Assembly: GCF_005222915.1 (NCBI RefSeq)
Contig: NZ_STFX01000052.1
Location: forward strand, 791-64,790
From: Rhizobium sp. FKL33
Lineage (GTDB): Bacteria; Pseudomonadota; Alphaproteobacteria; Rhizobiales; Rhizobiaceae
Length of the DNA stretch: 64,000 nucleotides
Reading direction: 5' to 3'
Below the pieces are notes generated by a model. The model was not told where the DNA came from. It did no database searches and saw nothing but the letters and a program-made list of their open reading frames with translations. Position numbers and translations under genes: made by a program. Position 1 is the first letter of the stretch; each line of letters opens with the position of its first letter. Shown one piece after another: positions 17,758-27,527 of the stretch.

Positions 17758-18444
17758 TCATTCTCCATCGCCGCCACTCTGCGAAGTTGTCGTGGCCTGC
17801 ATCCAGCGACCCAGAGCCTCCTCCCCCGCCGGCGTCAGGGCGTAGACCCCGCGTTCGATGCGCGCGAACCAGCCATAGACATTGTTCTGCAGGATCTTGC
17901 CGGCGTCGGGACAATCGGGACGGATCTCGGCCGGCCTGGTCCGTCCGTCGCGTATCAGCGCCGCAACCGCGAGCGCCTGCTGCCGATAGGCGGTCATTTG
18001 CGGTATTTTCGTCGAGCCCCCGGTCACGGGATCGCCGCGGCGGCGGTCGAATTCGCGCATCAGCCGCGACCGGCGTTTCGGATTGGTGCGCGGCATGGGG
18101 GAAACGGATTTGACGATGATCTCTGCTTCGCCGCGATCGTCGACCCCGATCATGCCGAGGCCCAGGCGGCGACAGAGATCGCGAAACCGCCGGTCGGCCT
18201 CCCGCCCCCTGCCCTTCGCGGACACTCTCGCAGCGATCCACACTTCATCGGCGACCTGCGCCCGGTCCACCGCCTGCAGCACGAGTTCGAGATTGAAGCT
18301 CATCTTGAGTTCGCAAACGACCACAACCTCGCCGGCCTCTCCCTGCATGCGGCCGACCACGTCGCAGCCGCCGATTTCCCCCTTCACCTCGAAGCCCAGC
18401 CCCTCGAGAAAGCGCTTCACCGGCAGATAGAGATCGGTTTCCAT
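17758..18444 (-). CDS. DUF2161 family protein (putative nuclease/phosphodiesterase-like)
   Basis: 228 aa. METDLYLPVKRFLEGLGFEV at the start and GEVVVVCELKMSFNLELVLQA at about residues 37-57 give the pattern of a PD-(D/E)xK-like fold (E...D...E-x-K), as in DUF2161 proteins. Databases label some of these putative phosphodiesterases, but no activity is established that I know of. The C-terminal third (RPAEIRPDCPDAGKILQNNV, then YGWFARIERGVYALTPAGEE) looks like a winged-helix domain. ATG 18444 was chosen over a longer frame to 18660 because conservation starts there. It is separated from the aminotransferase by a terminator. Confidence 0.75.
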   Translation of the reverse strand: METDLYLPVKRFLEGLGFEVKGEIGGCDVVGRMQGEAGEVVVVCELKMSFNLELVLQAVDRAQVADEVWIAARVSAKGRGREADRRFRDLCRRLGLGMIGVDDRGEAEIIVKSVSPMPRTNPKRRSRLMREFDRRRGDPVTGGSTKIPQMTAYRQQALAVAALIRDGRTRPAEIRPDCPDAGKILQNNVYGWFARIERGVYALTPAGEEALGRWMQATTTSQSGGDGE

Positions 18445-18598
18445 GAGCGACCCGGAGAGTTGAAGGATATGTGTCGGCAGGCGCCGTACCGATCCAAGGA
18501 ACGCATTGATCGTCGAATGTGAAGTGATCCGGCCAGAGGCGCGGTGGACCGGCATTGGCCGAAGCGGCGCAATTCCCGAATGCACAGCCGCTGAGCCG

Positions 18599-18637
18599 AA
18601 AAAGGCGGCGCCCGGCCGACCAAGGCCGAGCGCCGCC
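18599..18637 (-). terminator. Rho-independent terminator after the aminotransferase
   Basis: On the minus strand GGCGGCGC and GCGCCGCC form the outer stem with an inner GGCC pairing, followed by five T. It lies 20 bp after the aminotransferase stop at 18657. Confidence 0.88.
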
Positions 18638-18656
18638 GCATCATCTCTAAAAGGCC

Positions 18657-19886
18657 TCACGCCGCCAGGGCGGCGCTTTCCGAGGCGATCAATTGGCCAA
18701 GACGCTTGACGCCATCATCGATCATCTCGTCGGAGGCGCAAGAGAAGGACAGGCGAATGGTGTTCTCGCCGGTGCCGTCGGCGAAGAAGGCCTTGCCCGG
18801 CACGAAGGCCACGCGCACGGTCTCGATGGCGCGGGCGAGCAGCTTGGCGCCGTTCATGCCCTTGGGCAAAGTCACCCAGACGAACATGCCGCCCTCGGGC
18901 CGCGTCCATTCCACACCGGCCGGCATATAGGCGTCGAGCGCGGCCAGCATCTTTTCACGGCGATGGCCATAGGCCTTGCGGATCTTGGCGATCTGCTCGT
19001 CGAACAGCCGTTCGGCGACCTTGTGGATAGCCATCTGGTTGATGGTCGAGGAGTGGAGGTCGGCGGCCTGCTTGATCAGCACCAGCTTGCGCACGACTTC
19101 GGAATTGCCGACCACCCAGCCGATGCGAAGGCCCGGAGCCAGCGTCTTGGAGAAGGTGCCGCAATAGAAGGTGCGGGTCTTTTCGATATCGCCGCCATTG
19201 CGTTCGAGATCGAGCGCCAGAATCGGCGGCACGCTTTCGCCGGCGTAACGCAGCGATTGATAGGCGGCGTCTTCGATCACCGGCACGTCGAGTTTTTCCG
19301 CCAGATCGAGCAGCCATTCGCGCTCGGCCCGCGTCATGGTCACGCCGGTGGGATTGTGGAATTCCGGCACGCAATAGGCGAATTTCACCGCCCCGCCCTT
19401 CTCCTTGGCGGCGTCCAGATAGGAAGACGGCTCGCGGTTGGAGAGCGGCAACAGCTTGTCGTAGTTCGGCTCATAGGCGTTGAAGGCGCCGAGCGCGCCC
19501 ATATAGGTCGGCCAGGTCACGAGCGCGGTGTCGTTCTTCGACAGGAAGAGCTTGCCGAGATAATCCAGCAATTGCTGCGAGCCGGAGGTGATGAAGACGT
19601 GCTCGGCCGTGCAGGCAATGCCGATCTTGCCCATCTCCTTGGCGATCCAGTCGCGCAGGGGCTTGTAGCCTTCGGAAACGGAATATTGCAGCGCCGCGTC
19701 GCCTTGCGGGCTGGCCAGCACTTCGGCATAGGCTTCGGCCACTTCGGCCTTCGGGAACAGGTTCACGTCGGGAATGCCGCCGGCGAAGGAGATGATGTCG
19801 GGCTGCTCGAGAAGCTTGAGCAATTCGCGAATTTCAGACGCCTTCATGCGGCTCGCGCGCGTGGCGAAGACCTGTTGCCAATCCAT
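18657..19886 (-). CDS. PLP-dependent aminotransferase, class I/II (fold type I)
   Basis: 409 aa. The PLP Lys is in FYCGTFSKTLAPGLRIGWVV at about residue 240. PDIISFAGGIPDVNLFP near residue 30, FITSGSQQLLDYLGKLFL near 100 and the Arg that binds the alpha-carboxylate (IRLSFS) near 385 are all present. The profile matches the 2-aminoadipate/kynurenine (LysN/ARO8-like) subgroup that transfers amino groups between broad-range amino acids and 2-oxoglutarate. The exact substrate is not readable. Single-gene unit with its own terminator. Confidence 0.9.
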   Translation of the reverse strand: MDWQQVFATRASRMKASEIRELLKLLEQPDIISFAGGIPDVNLFPKAEVAEAYAEVLASPQGDAALQYSVSEGYKPLRDWIAKEMGKIGIACTAEHVFITSGSQQLLDYLGKLFLSKNDTALVTWPTYMGALGAFNAYEPNYDKLLPLSNREPSSYLDAAKEKGGAVKFAYCVPEFHNPTGVTMTRAEREWLLDLAEKLDVPVIEDAAYQSLRYAGESVPPILALDLERNGGDIEKTRTFYCGTFSKTLAPGLRIGWVVGNSEVVRKLVLIKQAADLHSSTINQMAIHKVAERLFDEQIAKIRKAYGHRREKMLAALDAYMPAGVEWTRPEGGMFVWVTLPKGMNGAKLLARAIETVRVAFVPGKAFFADGTGENTIRLSFSCASDEMIDDGVKRLGQLIASESAALAA

Positions 19887-20127
19887 GGATTCGTTTCCTC
19901 TCCGATATTATCTCGGCAGAAGATCACGGGAACAGGAATAAGTCAACAATACTGACCTAATTTTCGAGCTCTGAAATCGCTGGAGCCTGGTCTGATGTCC
20001 GTGCCGGGTCGCTGTATGACCCCATAATTTTACAGGAAAATAGCTTTGCAACCACCGCTGTGCGGTAGTGTATTTTTATAGAAGTTGAAATACATAGCTT
20101 CGGCGAGGTCAAACTCAAGAGGATACC

Positions 20128-21324
20128 GTGCGCCGGCTCCGCCATCTCACCCAGATCATGATCGGCCTTGATCTCGGTCCGCCGGAGATTCACTGGCGGC
20201 AGCTCGCCGAATTGTTCCGCCTAACGCCGCACCTTCTCGCGGCGCTCGGCATCGGGATGGCGGCGGTCCAGCCGTGGCTGAACGGACGAACGGGCGCAGT
20301 GGCCGTCGCGGCCGGCCTGATCACGCTTCAGCTGGCGTCCCGTTTCGCCGGCAAGTTCGCCTTTCATCGCCGCGAAGGCCAATCGCTGACGACATGGACA
20401 CGCCTGTTTGCGGTTCTGTCGGCCGCGTCGGGTCTGTTCTGGGGCCTCTCCCTCGCCTCGCTCTATCTGGGCGGCGATGGCGACAGCAAGCTGATCGTGC
20501 TCGCGGTCGGTTGCGGCATCATCCAGTCTTCGGCCGCCCGCGCCTTCATGTCGCCCGCCCCGATGCTCGTCAATATCGGGCTCCTCATGGGCACGGTGTC
20601 GATGGCCGCAGCCGTCGAGGGCCAGTGGATGATGGCGCCGATCTGCGCGGTCTATTTCCTGTTTCAGCTCACTTATCTCGCCCGCCTCATCGACCTCTAT
20701 CTCGGCGAAATCCAGGCGGCGTGCGGCCGGGAACGCGCCCTTGCGCAATTGGCGGACGCCAACAGGAAACTGAAACAGGCCAATGAGCAACTGGCGCGCC
20801 ATGCGTTGACCGACGGATTGACGGGCATCGCCAACCGCCGCAGCTTCGACACGATTCTGAACGCGGCCTTTGCCCCCGCCGGCGATCGGGAGCCCCTGTC
20901 GTTGATCCTGCTCGATATCGATCATTTCAAGGTCTTCAACGACACTCACGGCCATCAGGCCGGCGACGACTGCCTCAGGCTGGTGGCGCGGGTGATCTCG
21001 GAAACATTGCAAGACACTCCATACAGCGCCGCACGTTATGGCGGCGAGGAATTTGCGCTCATCCTGCCGGGGGCCGATTCCGTCGAAGCGGCCCGGCTGG
21101 CCGAAACCCTGCGGAGCGCCATAGAAGCGGCGGAGACTGCCGATCTGTCCGGGGCGTCGCCCTCGATTTCCGCCAGCTTCGGCGCCGCCACCCGCACCCG
21201 AGCCGATGCCACCCCGGCCGATCTCGTGGCCCGCGCCGATCGGGCGCTCTATCGCGCCAAGCAGAAGGGCCGCAACCGCGTGGCGGTTGATATCCCGGTC
21301 GACGCCGACGGCGTAAAAGACTGA
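20128..21324 (+). CDS. Membrane-anchored diguanylate cyclase (GGDEF)
   Basis: 398 aa. About six hydrophobic helices lie between residues 33 and 190. A coiled-coil-like linker (ERALAQLADANRKLKQANEQ, about 202-221) precedes a GGDEF domain with active-site GGEEF at 305-309. TDGLTGIANRRSF and DIDHFKVFNDTHGH are the usual substrate and metal motifs. Role: synthesis of cyclic di-GMP at the inner membrane. The RxxD inhibitory site is not present at the expected position (the segment reads QDTPYSAARYGGEEF), so product inhibition may be lacking. GTG start with AGAGGA upstream. Confidence 0.9.
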   Translation: MRRLRHLTQIMIGLDLGPPEIHWRQLAELFRLTPHLLAALGIGMAAVQPWLNGRTGAVAVAAGLITLQLASRFAGKFAFHRREGQSLTTWTRLFAVLSAASGLFWGLSLASLYLGGDGDSKLIVLAVGCGIIQSSAARAFMSPAPMLVNIGLLMGTVSMAAAVEGQWMMAPICAVYFLFQLTYLARLIDLYLGEIQAACGRERALAQLADANRKLKQANEQLARHALTDGLTGIANRRSFDTILNAAFAPAGDREPLSLILLDIDHFKVFNDTHGHQAGDDCLRLVARVISETLQDTPYSAARYGGEEFALILPGADSVEAARLAETLRSAIEAAETADLSGASPSISASFGAATRTRADATPADLVARADRALYRAKQKGRNRVAVDIPVDADGVKD

Positions 21325-21342
21325 CGGGATCGATCGCCCACG

Positions 21343-21368
21343 AAAAAACCGGGGTCGCCCCCGGTTTC
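21343..21368. terminator. Bidirectional terminator between cyclase gene and ilvC
   Basis: AACCGGGG-TCG-CCCCCGGTT stem, with an A-run before it and T's after it on the plus strand. It serves the convergent transcripts of the diguanylate cyclase and, after the tandem repeat, ilvC. Confidence 0.75.
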
Positions 21369-21390
21369 TCAATCACATAGTCGCTCTCAC

Positions 21391-22648
<1,258 letters not shown>

Positions 22649-23296
22649 TTAGCCCGCCATCCCCTTATCGGTTCCGTAAAGGCGAAGGAAGGCGGCAACC
22701 GCCCTCTTCGCCCGCGAACCAAACTCTTTTTTCGCCGCCGACATGTCTTCGCCGAGCAGCAGCCGGACATGCCAGTCCTTGACGATCAATCCGTAGAGAA
22801 CCTCATAGGCCTCGGTCACGTCGTCGAATTCGATAAGACGCGCGCGCTTGGCGGCGATCAGCAGCGTCGCGGCGCGGCGGCCGATCTGCTTGCGGCCGCG
22901 CTCCAGCAACATTTCGCCGAGCTGCGAGCCGTCGCGGCTGGCCTGGCCGATGGCGAGCCGATTGAGCGCCAGAGACACGTCGCCCGACAGCACGTCGAGC
23001 AGGGCGATGGCGAAATCGTCGAGCATCTTCTCAAGGCTGTCGCGGGTCAGCGCGCCGGCATTGGCTTCGCCCGTCTTCACCTTAGAGGCCTGATAGGCGA
23101 TCATCGCCTCCATCAGCCCGTCGCGATCGCCGAACCACTTGTAGAGGCTTTCCTTGGAGCAATTGGCGGCGCGCGCCACGCCCGCCGTCGTCAACGCTTT
23201 TTCGCCGCCCGACACGAGCAGGCGAAGCGCCTCTTCCAGCACGGCGTTCTGCCGTGGCGAAAACTGATCGGGATTGGCCTCTGCCGTGGTCAACAT
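22649..23296 (-). CDS. TetR/AcrR family transcriptional regulator
   Basis: 215 aa. The N-terminal helix-turn-helix covers about residues 15-60, with TTAGVARAANCSKESLYKWF as recognition region. The C-terminal ligand and dimer domain is divergent. It lies directly upstream of ilvC on the same strand with 45 bp between, so read-through is possible. A palindrome just upstream of its start (23321-23337) suggests autoregulation. No adjacent efflux or metabolic target makes its function obvious. Confidence 0.88.
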   Translation of the reverse strand: MLTTAEANPDQFSPRQNAVLEEALRLLVSGGEKALTTAGVARAANCSKESLYKWFGDRDGLMEAMIAYQASKVKTGEANAGALTRDSLEKMLDDFAIALLDVLSGDVSLALNRLAIGQASRDGSQLGEMLLERGRKQIGRRAATLLIAAKRARLIEFDDVTEAYEVLYGLIVKDWHVRLLLGEDMSAAKKEFGSRAKRAVAAFLRLYGTDKGMAG

Positions 23297-23320
23297 CGCT
23301 CCACCTCAATGCTGCGCTGC

Positions 23321-23337
23321 GGTACCGTACGGTACGG
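23321..23337. promoter_or_regulatory. Palindromic operator upstream of the TetR gene
   Basis: GGTACCGTACGGTACGG contains the perfect palindrome ACCGTACGGT (23324-23333). It lies about 25 bp upstream of the TetR start, the usual place for autoregulation. It is also about 120 bp upstream of higB, which is transcribed the other way. Confidence 0.65.
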
Positions 23338-23455
23338 TTCGCGGCGTTTATGCAGCGAATTGGGGAGGAGGTCAAGAGGAAAGATAAACGCTTCATTATC
23401 GTAGACGCCTGTCCCATCAGATGGTACATTCAACCACGAAGGCGATGGGCGCACG

Positions 23456-23752
23456 ATGATCGAAAGCTTCCGCGATGGTTGGCTTGGAGAGTTTTTCAAG
23501 GCTGACAGGCCGAGCAAACGAATTCCGGCCGACATCTCGGATCGATTGTTTCGCAAGCTGCAGATGATCGATGACGCGACCTGTGACGCAGACTTGCGAG
23601 CGCCGCCGAGCAATCATTTCGAAAAGCTCGTCGGTTCCCTATCCGGCTTCCACTCGATCAGGGTCAACAAGCAATGGCGGCTGCTCTTTCGATGGGATCC
23701 ATCCCGAGGCGTCGCCTCATCGATTTATCTCGACAATCACGATTACAGGTGA
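23456..23752 (+). CDS. higB: HigB-type toxin (type II toxin-antitoxin)
   Basis: 98 aa RelE/HigB-fold ribosome-dependent mRNA endonuclease. LFRKLQMIDDATCDADLRAP and KLVGSLSGFHSIRVNKQWRL, ending with IYLDNHDY, match plasmid-maintenance killer proteins. The toxin gene precedes the antitoxin gene, the order typical of hig. The antitoxin starts 5 bp after the toxin stop, so the two are co-transcribed. Confidence 0.9.
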   Translation: MIESFRDGWLGEFFKADRPSKRIPADISDRLFRKLQMIDDATCDADLRAPPSNHFEKLVGSLSGFHSIRVNKQWRLLFRWDPSRGVASSIYLDNHDYR

Positions 23753-23757
23753 ATTCC

Positions 23758-24066
23758 ATGCAAACCACCCTTCGTAAACCCGTCTCGGTCGGCGAAATGC
23801 TCGTCAAGGAATTCATGCAGCCGCTCGACCTGACCCAGACCGCGCTCGCCGCCGCGATGGGCGTTCCACGCAAGCATGTCAATGAACTCTGCCTTGACAA
23901 ACGGGCGGTGACCGCTGCCACGGCCCTGATCCTCGCCCGCGTCTTTGGTAACAGCCCCGATTTCTGGCTGAACACGCAACGCCGCACGGATATCTGGCTG
24001 GTGATGAACACGCCCCGGGAACGCGAACGCGTAGAACGCGCCAAGCCGATCGATCAGGCGGCATGA
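23758..24066 (+). CDS. higA: HigA-type antitoxin
   Basis: 102 aa with a single XRE helix-turn-helix: LTQTALAAAMGVPRKHVNEL at about residues 25-44, followed by FGNSPDFWLNTQRRTDIW, the HigA signature. It should neutralise HigB and repress the operon. ATG 23758 was chosen because family similarity begins at SVGEML and it follows the toxin stop by 5 bp; a longer frame from 23674 overlaps higB and is not needed. Confidence 0.92.
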   Translation: MQTTLRKPVSVGEMLVKEFMQPLDLTQTALAAAMGVPRKHVNELCLDKRAVTAATALILARVFGNSPDFWLNTQRRTDIWLVMNTPRERERVERAKPIDQAA

Positions 24067-24165
24067 GCGGAACCGCAGGAAAGGCGCGATACCAATCCAA
24101 ATATCTTCAGCGCTCTCTCCGCGCCCAAGCGCTACTCTTCGGACATTCCCAGCCTGGAGCGCCCC

Positions 24166-24858
24166 ATGCCAAAACACCCTGCCCTGCTTGTCCCTCTGCT
24201 TTTCGCGATGACCGCGCCGCTGCATGCGGAAGATCGAACCGCTTCCGGCCTGTTCGATCAGCGATACTGCGAGATCCTCACTGTCGAGCGCCGTAAGCTC
24301 AAGCTGCACGTCACCGTCTACAACACGCTCGGCTACAACACCTGCCCGGACGACGCCTGGCGCAAACTCAATGCCCTTGTGCTCGCGCGCGAACTCGACG
24401 TCGAAGCGACGCAACTCAACGGTCCGCGTCACTGGCTGATGGACGGGATCATCGGCAAGGGCGCGACCGCGGCGGGCGAAGTCAAAACCTTCGGCGGCAT
24501 CGAAATGGCGGCGCGCGCCGAGATCACCATGCCGCTGCTCGGCGCGCCAATCGGAAAGACCTATTACCAGCCGACCGAGGTCAACAGGGAGACCGTCTGG
24601 CTGTTTGCCGCCGGCAAGCCGGTGTTCGAACTCACCGATCCTCAGGGACGCGTCTATAGGATGCAGTCCTATGCGCAGATCGTCGATCCCAAGCTCACGC
24701 TGGCTGACCTGCCCAACCTCGGCGCGCGGCTGAAACTGCCCAGGGGCTGGACCTATTCCTCGCGCGTGCTGACAGAGGATTACAAATTGGAGGCCAGGGG
24801 CGTGGCGCATGTGCTGCAGGACGAGCTCCAGAACACCTATCAGCGCCGCGACCCCTGA
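24166..24858 (+). CDS. Secreted protein, unknown function
   Basis: 230 aa. A Sec-type signal peptide (MPKHPALLVPLLFAMTAPLH, cleavage likely after A-E-D region near residue 21) indicates periplasmic or extracellular location. The mature part has a Cys pair (QRYCEILTV and YNTCPDDAW), a basic surface and no lipobox. It resembles uncharacterised secreted proteins of Proteobacteria, but I cannot name a domain. It is convergent with the LysR gene, 3 bp apart, and about 100 bp after higA. Function unknown. Confidence 0.75.
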   Translation: MPKHPALLVPLLFAMTAPLHAEDRTASGLFDQRYCEILTVERRKLKLHVTVYNTLGYNTCPDDAWRKLNALVLARELDVEATQLNGPRHWLMDGIIGKGATAAGEVKTFGGIEMAARAEITMPLLGAPIGKTYYQPTEVNRETVWLFAAGKPVFELTDPQGRVYRMQSYAQIVDPKLTLADLPNLGARLKLPRGWTYSSRVLTEDYKLEARGVAHVLQDELQNTYQRRDP

Positions 24859-24861
24859 GGA

Positions 24862-25758
24862 TCAGCCCGGCCAGCGCTTGATGAAATCCACGAAAGCACG
24901 GAGCGGCGACGGCATATGCCGCCGGCTGGGATAATAGAGATAAGGCCCGGAAAACGGTTGCTGCCAGTCTTTCAGAACCTCCACCAGGGCGCCGCTCTCG
25001 ACATGGGGCCGACTGACCTCCTCGAAAGTCGCGAGCACGCCGAGGCCCGCCAGCGCCGCCGATAATTCGATATCGATGAGATTGGCGACCAACGGACCGT
25101 CGGGCGTGATCCGAGCGATCTCGCCATCTTTCTCGAATTCCATCGCCGACATTCGTCCGCTGTCGAAACGATGGCGGATGAAGGCGTGCCTGAGCAGGTC
25201 GCGCGGATGCTCCGGCATGCCGCGTCGGGCCAGATAGTCCGGCGAGGCGACGGCGGCGAAACGCTGCGTGCGCGGCCCGATCGGCACGGCGATCATGTCC
25301 TGCTCGAGGCTCTCGTCATAGCGGATGCCGGCGTCGAAGCCCTGGGCGAACACGTCAATGAACGTATCGCTGGCCTGCACTTCCAATGTCACCGACGGAT
25401 ACTCCCGAAGAAAAGCGATGGCAATCGGCGGCAGGATCTGCCGCGCAATGAAGGACGGCACATTCAGCCGCAACCGGCCGGCGGGCCGGTCCGACGTCTC
25501 CGCCACACGCTCCAGCGCCGTCGAAATCTCCGATATCAGCGGCCGGACTTTCTCCAACAGCCGCTCCCCCTCCTCCGTCGGCGTCACGCTGCGAGTGGTG
25601 CGGTTGAGGAGCCGGGTCTCCAGCCGCGTCTCCAGCCGCCGCACCGCCTCGCTGAGCGCGGAGGCAGACACCCCACGCAACGATGCGGCGCGTCGGAAGT
25701 TACGGCTCTCGGCCACGGCGGCGAAGGCTTCGAGATCGGCGAGCGGCAAGTGATTCAT
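24862..25758 (-). CDS. LysR family transcriptional regulator
   Basis: 298 aa. The winged helix at residues 1-60 (LADLEAFAAVAESRNFRRAA, then GVSASALSEAVRRLETRLET) is followed by a periplasmic-binding-like effector domain. It is divergent from the aldo-keto reductase gene at 25876 with a 117-bp shared control region, so it most likely regulates that gene. A candidate LysR box is visible at 25799. The inducing ligand is unknown. Confidence 0.93.
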   Translation of the reverse strand: MNHLPLADLEAFAAVAESRNFRRAASLRGVSASALSEAVRRLETRLETRLLNRTTRSVTPTEEGERLLEKVRPLISEISTALERVAETSDRPAGRLRLNVPSFIARQILPPIAIAFLREYPSVTLEVQASDTFIDVFAQGFDAGIRYDESLEQDMIAVPIGPRTQRFAAVASPDYLARRGMPEHPRDLLRHAFIRHRFDSGRMSAMEFEKDGEIARITPDGPLVANLIDIELSAALAGLGVLATFEEVSRPHVESGALVEVLKDWQQPFSGPYLYYPSRRHMPSPLRAFVDFIKRWPG

Positions 25759-25798
25759 TGTACGATTTTCCGCACAGGTCGTTTCATCAGCGTCGGAT

Positions 25799-25815
25799 TA
25801 TCGCACAAACTGATA
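25799..25815. promoter_or_regulatory. Candidate LysR-type box
   Basis: TATC-N9-GATA contains the T-N11-A pattern of LysR sites. It lies between the divergent LysR and aldo-keto reductase genes, 61 bp upstream of the latter. Confidence 0.4.
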
Positions 25816-25875
25816 CGCGGTAAAAGACCGTCATTCCCGAACGACACGACGGGACGAACGCCAAGGAGACAGATC

Positions 25876-26874
25876 ATGAAGACCACCACTCTCGGAAAAA
25901 CCGGCCCGCAGACCTCCGTCGTGGGCCTCGGCTGCATGGGCATGTCGGGCATGTATGGCCCGTCCAACCGGGCGGAATCCATCGCGACGATCCACGCCGC
26001 CTTCGAGGCCGGCGTGACGCTGCTCGACACCGGCGATTTCTACGGCATGGGCCATAACGAAATGCTGATCGGCGAAGCGATCAAGGGCCGCCCGCGCGAC
26101 TCCTTCCTGCTCAGCGTCAAGTTCGGCGCGCTGCGCGCGCCCAATGGGGCCTGGCTCGGCTATGACGCCCGGCCGGCCGCGGTGAAGACGGCGCTTGCCT
26201 ATACGCTGCAACGGCTCGGCGTCGACTATATCGACATCTACCGCCCCTCGCGCCTCGATCCCGCTGTGCCGATCGAGGACACGATCGGCGCCATCGCCGA
26301 CATGGTCAAGGAAGGCTATGTCCGCAATATCGGCCTGTCGGAAGTCGGCCCGGACACCATCCGCCGCGCCGCAAGCGTGCATCCGATCAGCGATCTGCAG
26401 ATCGAATATTCGCTGATGTCACGCGGCATCGAGGCCGACATCCTGCCGACTGTGCGCGAACTGGGCATCTCGGTCACCGCCTATGGCGTGCTGTCGCGCG
26501 GCCTTCTCAGCGGGGCGTTTAACACAACTGCCATTGCCGCCGGAGATTTCCGCGCCCATAGCCCCCGCTTCCAGGGTGAAAACGCCGAGCGCAATCAGGC
26601 GCTGGCGAAAGCGCTGCAGGAGGTGGCCGAAGCTCGCAGCATGACCGCGACGCAGGCCGCCATCGCCTGGGTCGTCGCCCAGGGACAGGACATCGTCCCG
26701 CTGATCGGCGCCCGCAAGCGCAGCCAGCTGTCGGAATCGCTCGGCGCGCTGGAAAAAACGCTCACCTCGGACGATATCGCCCATATCGAGGCGGCTGTGC
26801 CCGCCGACGCAGTGGCTGGCGCACGCTATGCCGAACAGCTGATGGCGCATCTCGATAGCGAGAAGCGCGGCTGA
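25876..26874 (+). CDS. Aldo/keto reductase
   Basis: 332 aa TIM-barrel NADPH-dependent oxidoreductase. LGKTGPQTSVVGLGCMGMSG opens the barrel. The catalytic Asp and Tyr are in LLDTGDFYGMGHNEML (about residues 50-65) and the Lys in SFLLSVKFGALR at about 80. The usual catalytic His position reads IYRPSRLDPAVPIEDT, so His is absent, as in a known subgroup of family members. ATG 25876 has GGAGA upstream; the open frame further upstream is antisense to lysR and not part of the gene. Probably induced by the divergent LysR regulator. Confidence 0.9.
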   Translation: MKTTTLGKTGPQTSVVGLGCMGMSGMYGPSNRAESIATIHAAFEAGVTLLDTGDFYGMGHNEMLIGEAIKGRPRDSFLLSVKFGALRAPNGAWLGYDARPAAVKTALAYTLQRLGVDYIDIYRPSRLDPAVPIEDTIGAIADMVKEGYVRNIGLSEVGPDTIRRAASVHPISDLQIEYSLMSRGIEADILPTVRELGISVTAYGVLSRGLLSGAFNTTAIAAGDFRAHSPRFQGENAERNQALAKALQEVAEARSMTATQAAIAWVVAQGQDIVPLIGARKRSQLSESLGALEKTLTSDDIAHIEAAVPADAVAGARYAEQLMAHLDSEKRG

Positions 26875-26889
26875 ACGCGCAACCTCATC

Positions 26890-26915
26890 CATGTCCCGGC
26901 GCTGGCCGGGGCATG
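26890..26915. repeat. Hairpin between convergent genes
   Basis: CATGTCCCGGC-GCTG-GCCGGGGCATG gives an 11-bp stem (one G-T pair), with no T-run. It sits between the aldo-keto reductase and lrp-like stops and probably acts as a shared 3' structure. Confidence 0.55.
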
Positions 26916-26916
26916 G

Positions 26917-27381
26917 CTACACCGCATGCGAAACCGGCAATGCCCCGCTTTGTTTCAACGCCTCCATCGAGATCGAGGCGGACATATCGAACAGCTCCAC
27001 CTGCCGTATGATCTGCTTGTAGATCACGTCATAATATTCCACCGACGGCAGGGCGATCTTGAGAATATAGTCGTAATTGCCCGTCAGTCGATGCGCCTCG
27101 ACGATTTCCGGAATGCGCGCGATCGCTTTGTGAAACGCCTCGACCCAGTCGTCGGAATGGCGCGACGTCTTGATCAGCGCGAAGACGGTGGTCGGCAGGC
27201 CGATTTTCTTGGGATCAAGCGCCGCGCGACGACCCGTAATATACCCCTCAGTCTCAAGCCGCTGTATGCGCCGCGAGCAGGCCGAAACCGATAGCGCCAC
27301 GCGTTCGGCGAGATCCACCACCGGCAGGCCGGCATCCGCCTGCATCAGTTCCAGCAATTTCCGGTCTCGATCATCCAACAT
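26917..27381 (-). CDS. Lrp/AsnC family transcriptional regulator
   Basis: 154 aa. The N-terminal helix-turn-helix ([20 protein letters not shown], read with V-V-D before it) is at about residues 18-40, and a RAM ligand domain follows ([20 protein letters not shown]). ATG 27381 ([14 protein letters not shown]) is the family start; the open frame further upstream is unlikely. It is divergent from the Asp/Glu racemase-like gene at 27528 (about 146 bp between), a sensible target for an amino-acid sensor. Confidence 0.92.
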   Translation of the reverse strand: MLDDRDRKLLELMQADAGLPVVDLAERVALSVSACSRRIQRLETEGYITGRRAALDPKKIGLPTTVFALIKTSRHSDDWVEAFHKAIARIPEIVEAHRLTGNYDYILKIALPSVEYYDVIYKQIIRQVELFDMSASISMEALKQSGALPVSHAV

Positions 27382-27527
27382 CGCATTTCCCGCGCAATTT
27401 TTGGCGCGCCTTCTCCAGATGTCGCGCAAATCTTCGGCGTCACTCTATTCAACAGCGATCAAAATCGCAAACAATCACCGCCTTAGACGCGCTAACTTCA
27501 TCTCATAACGAGTTGTGGGGACAAGAC

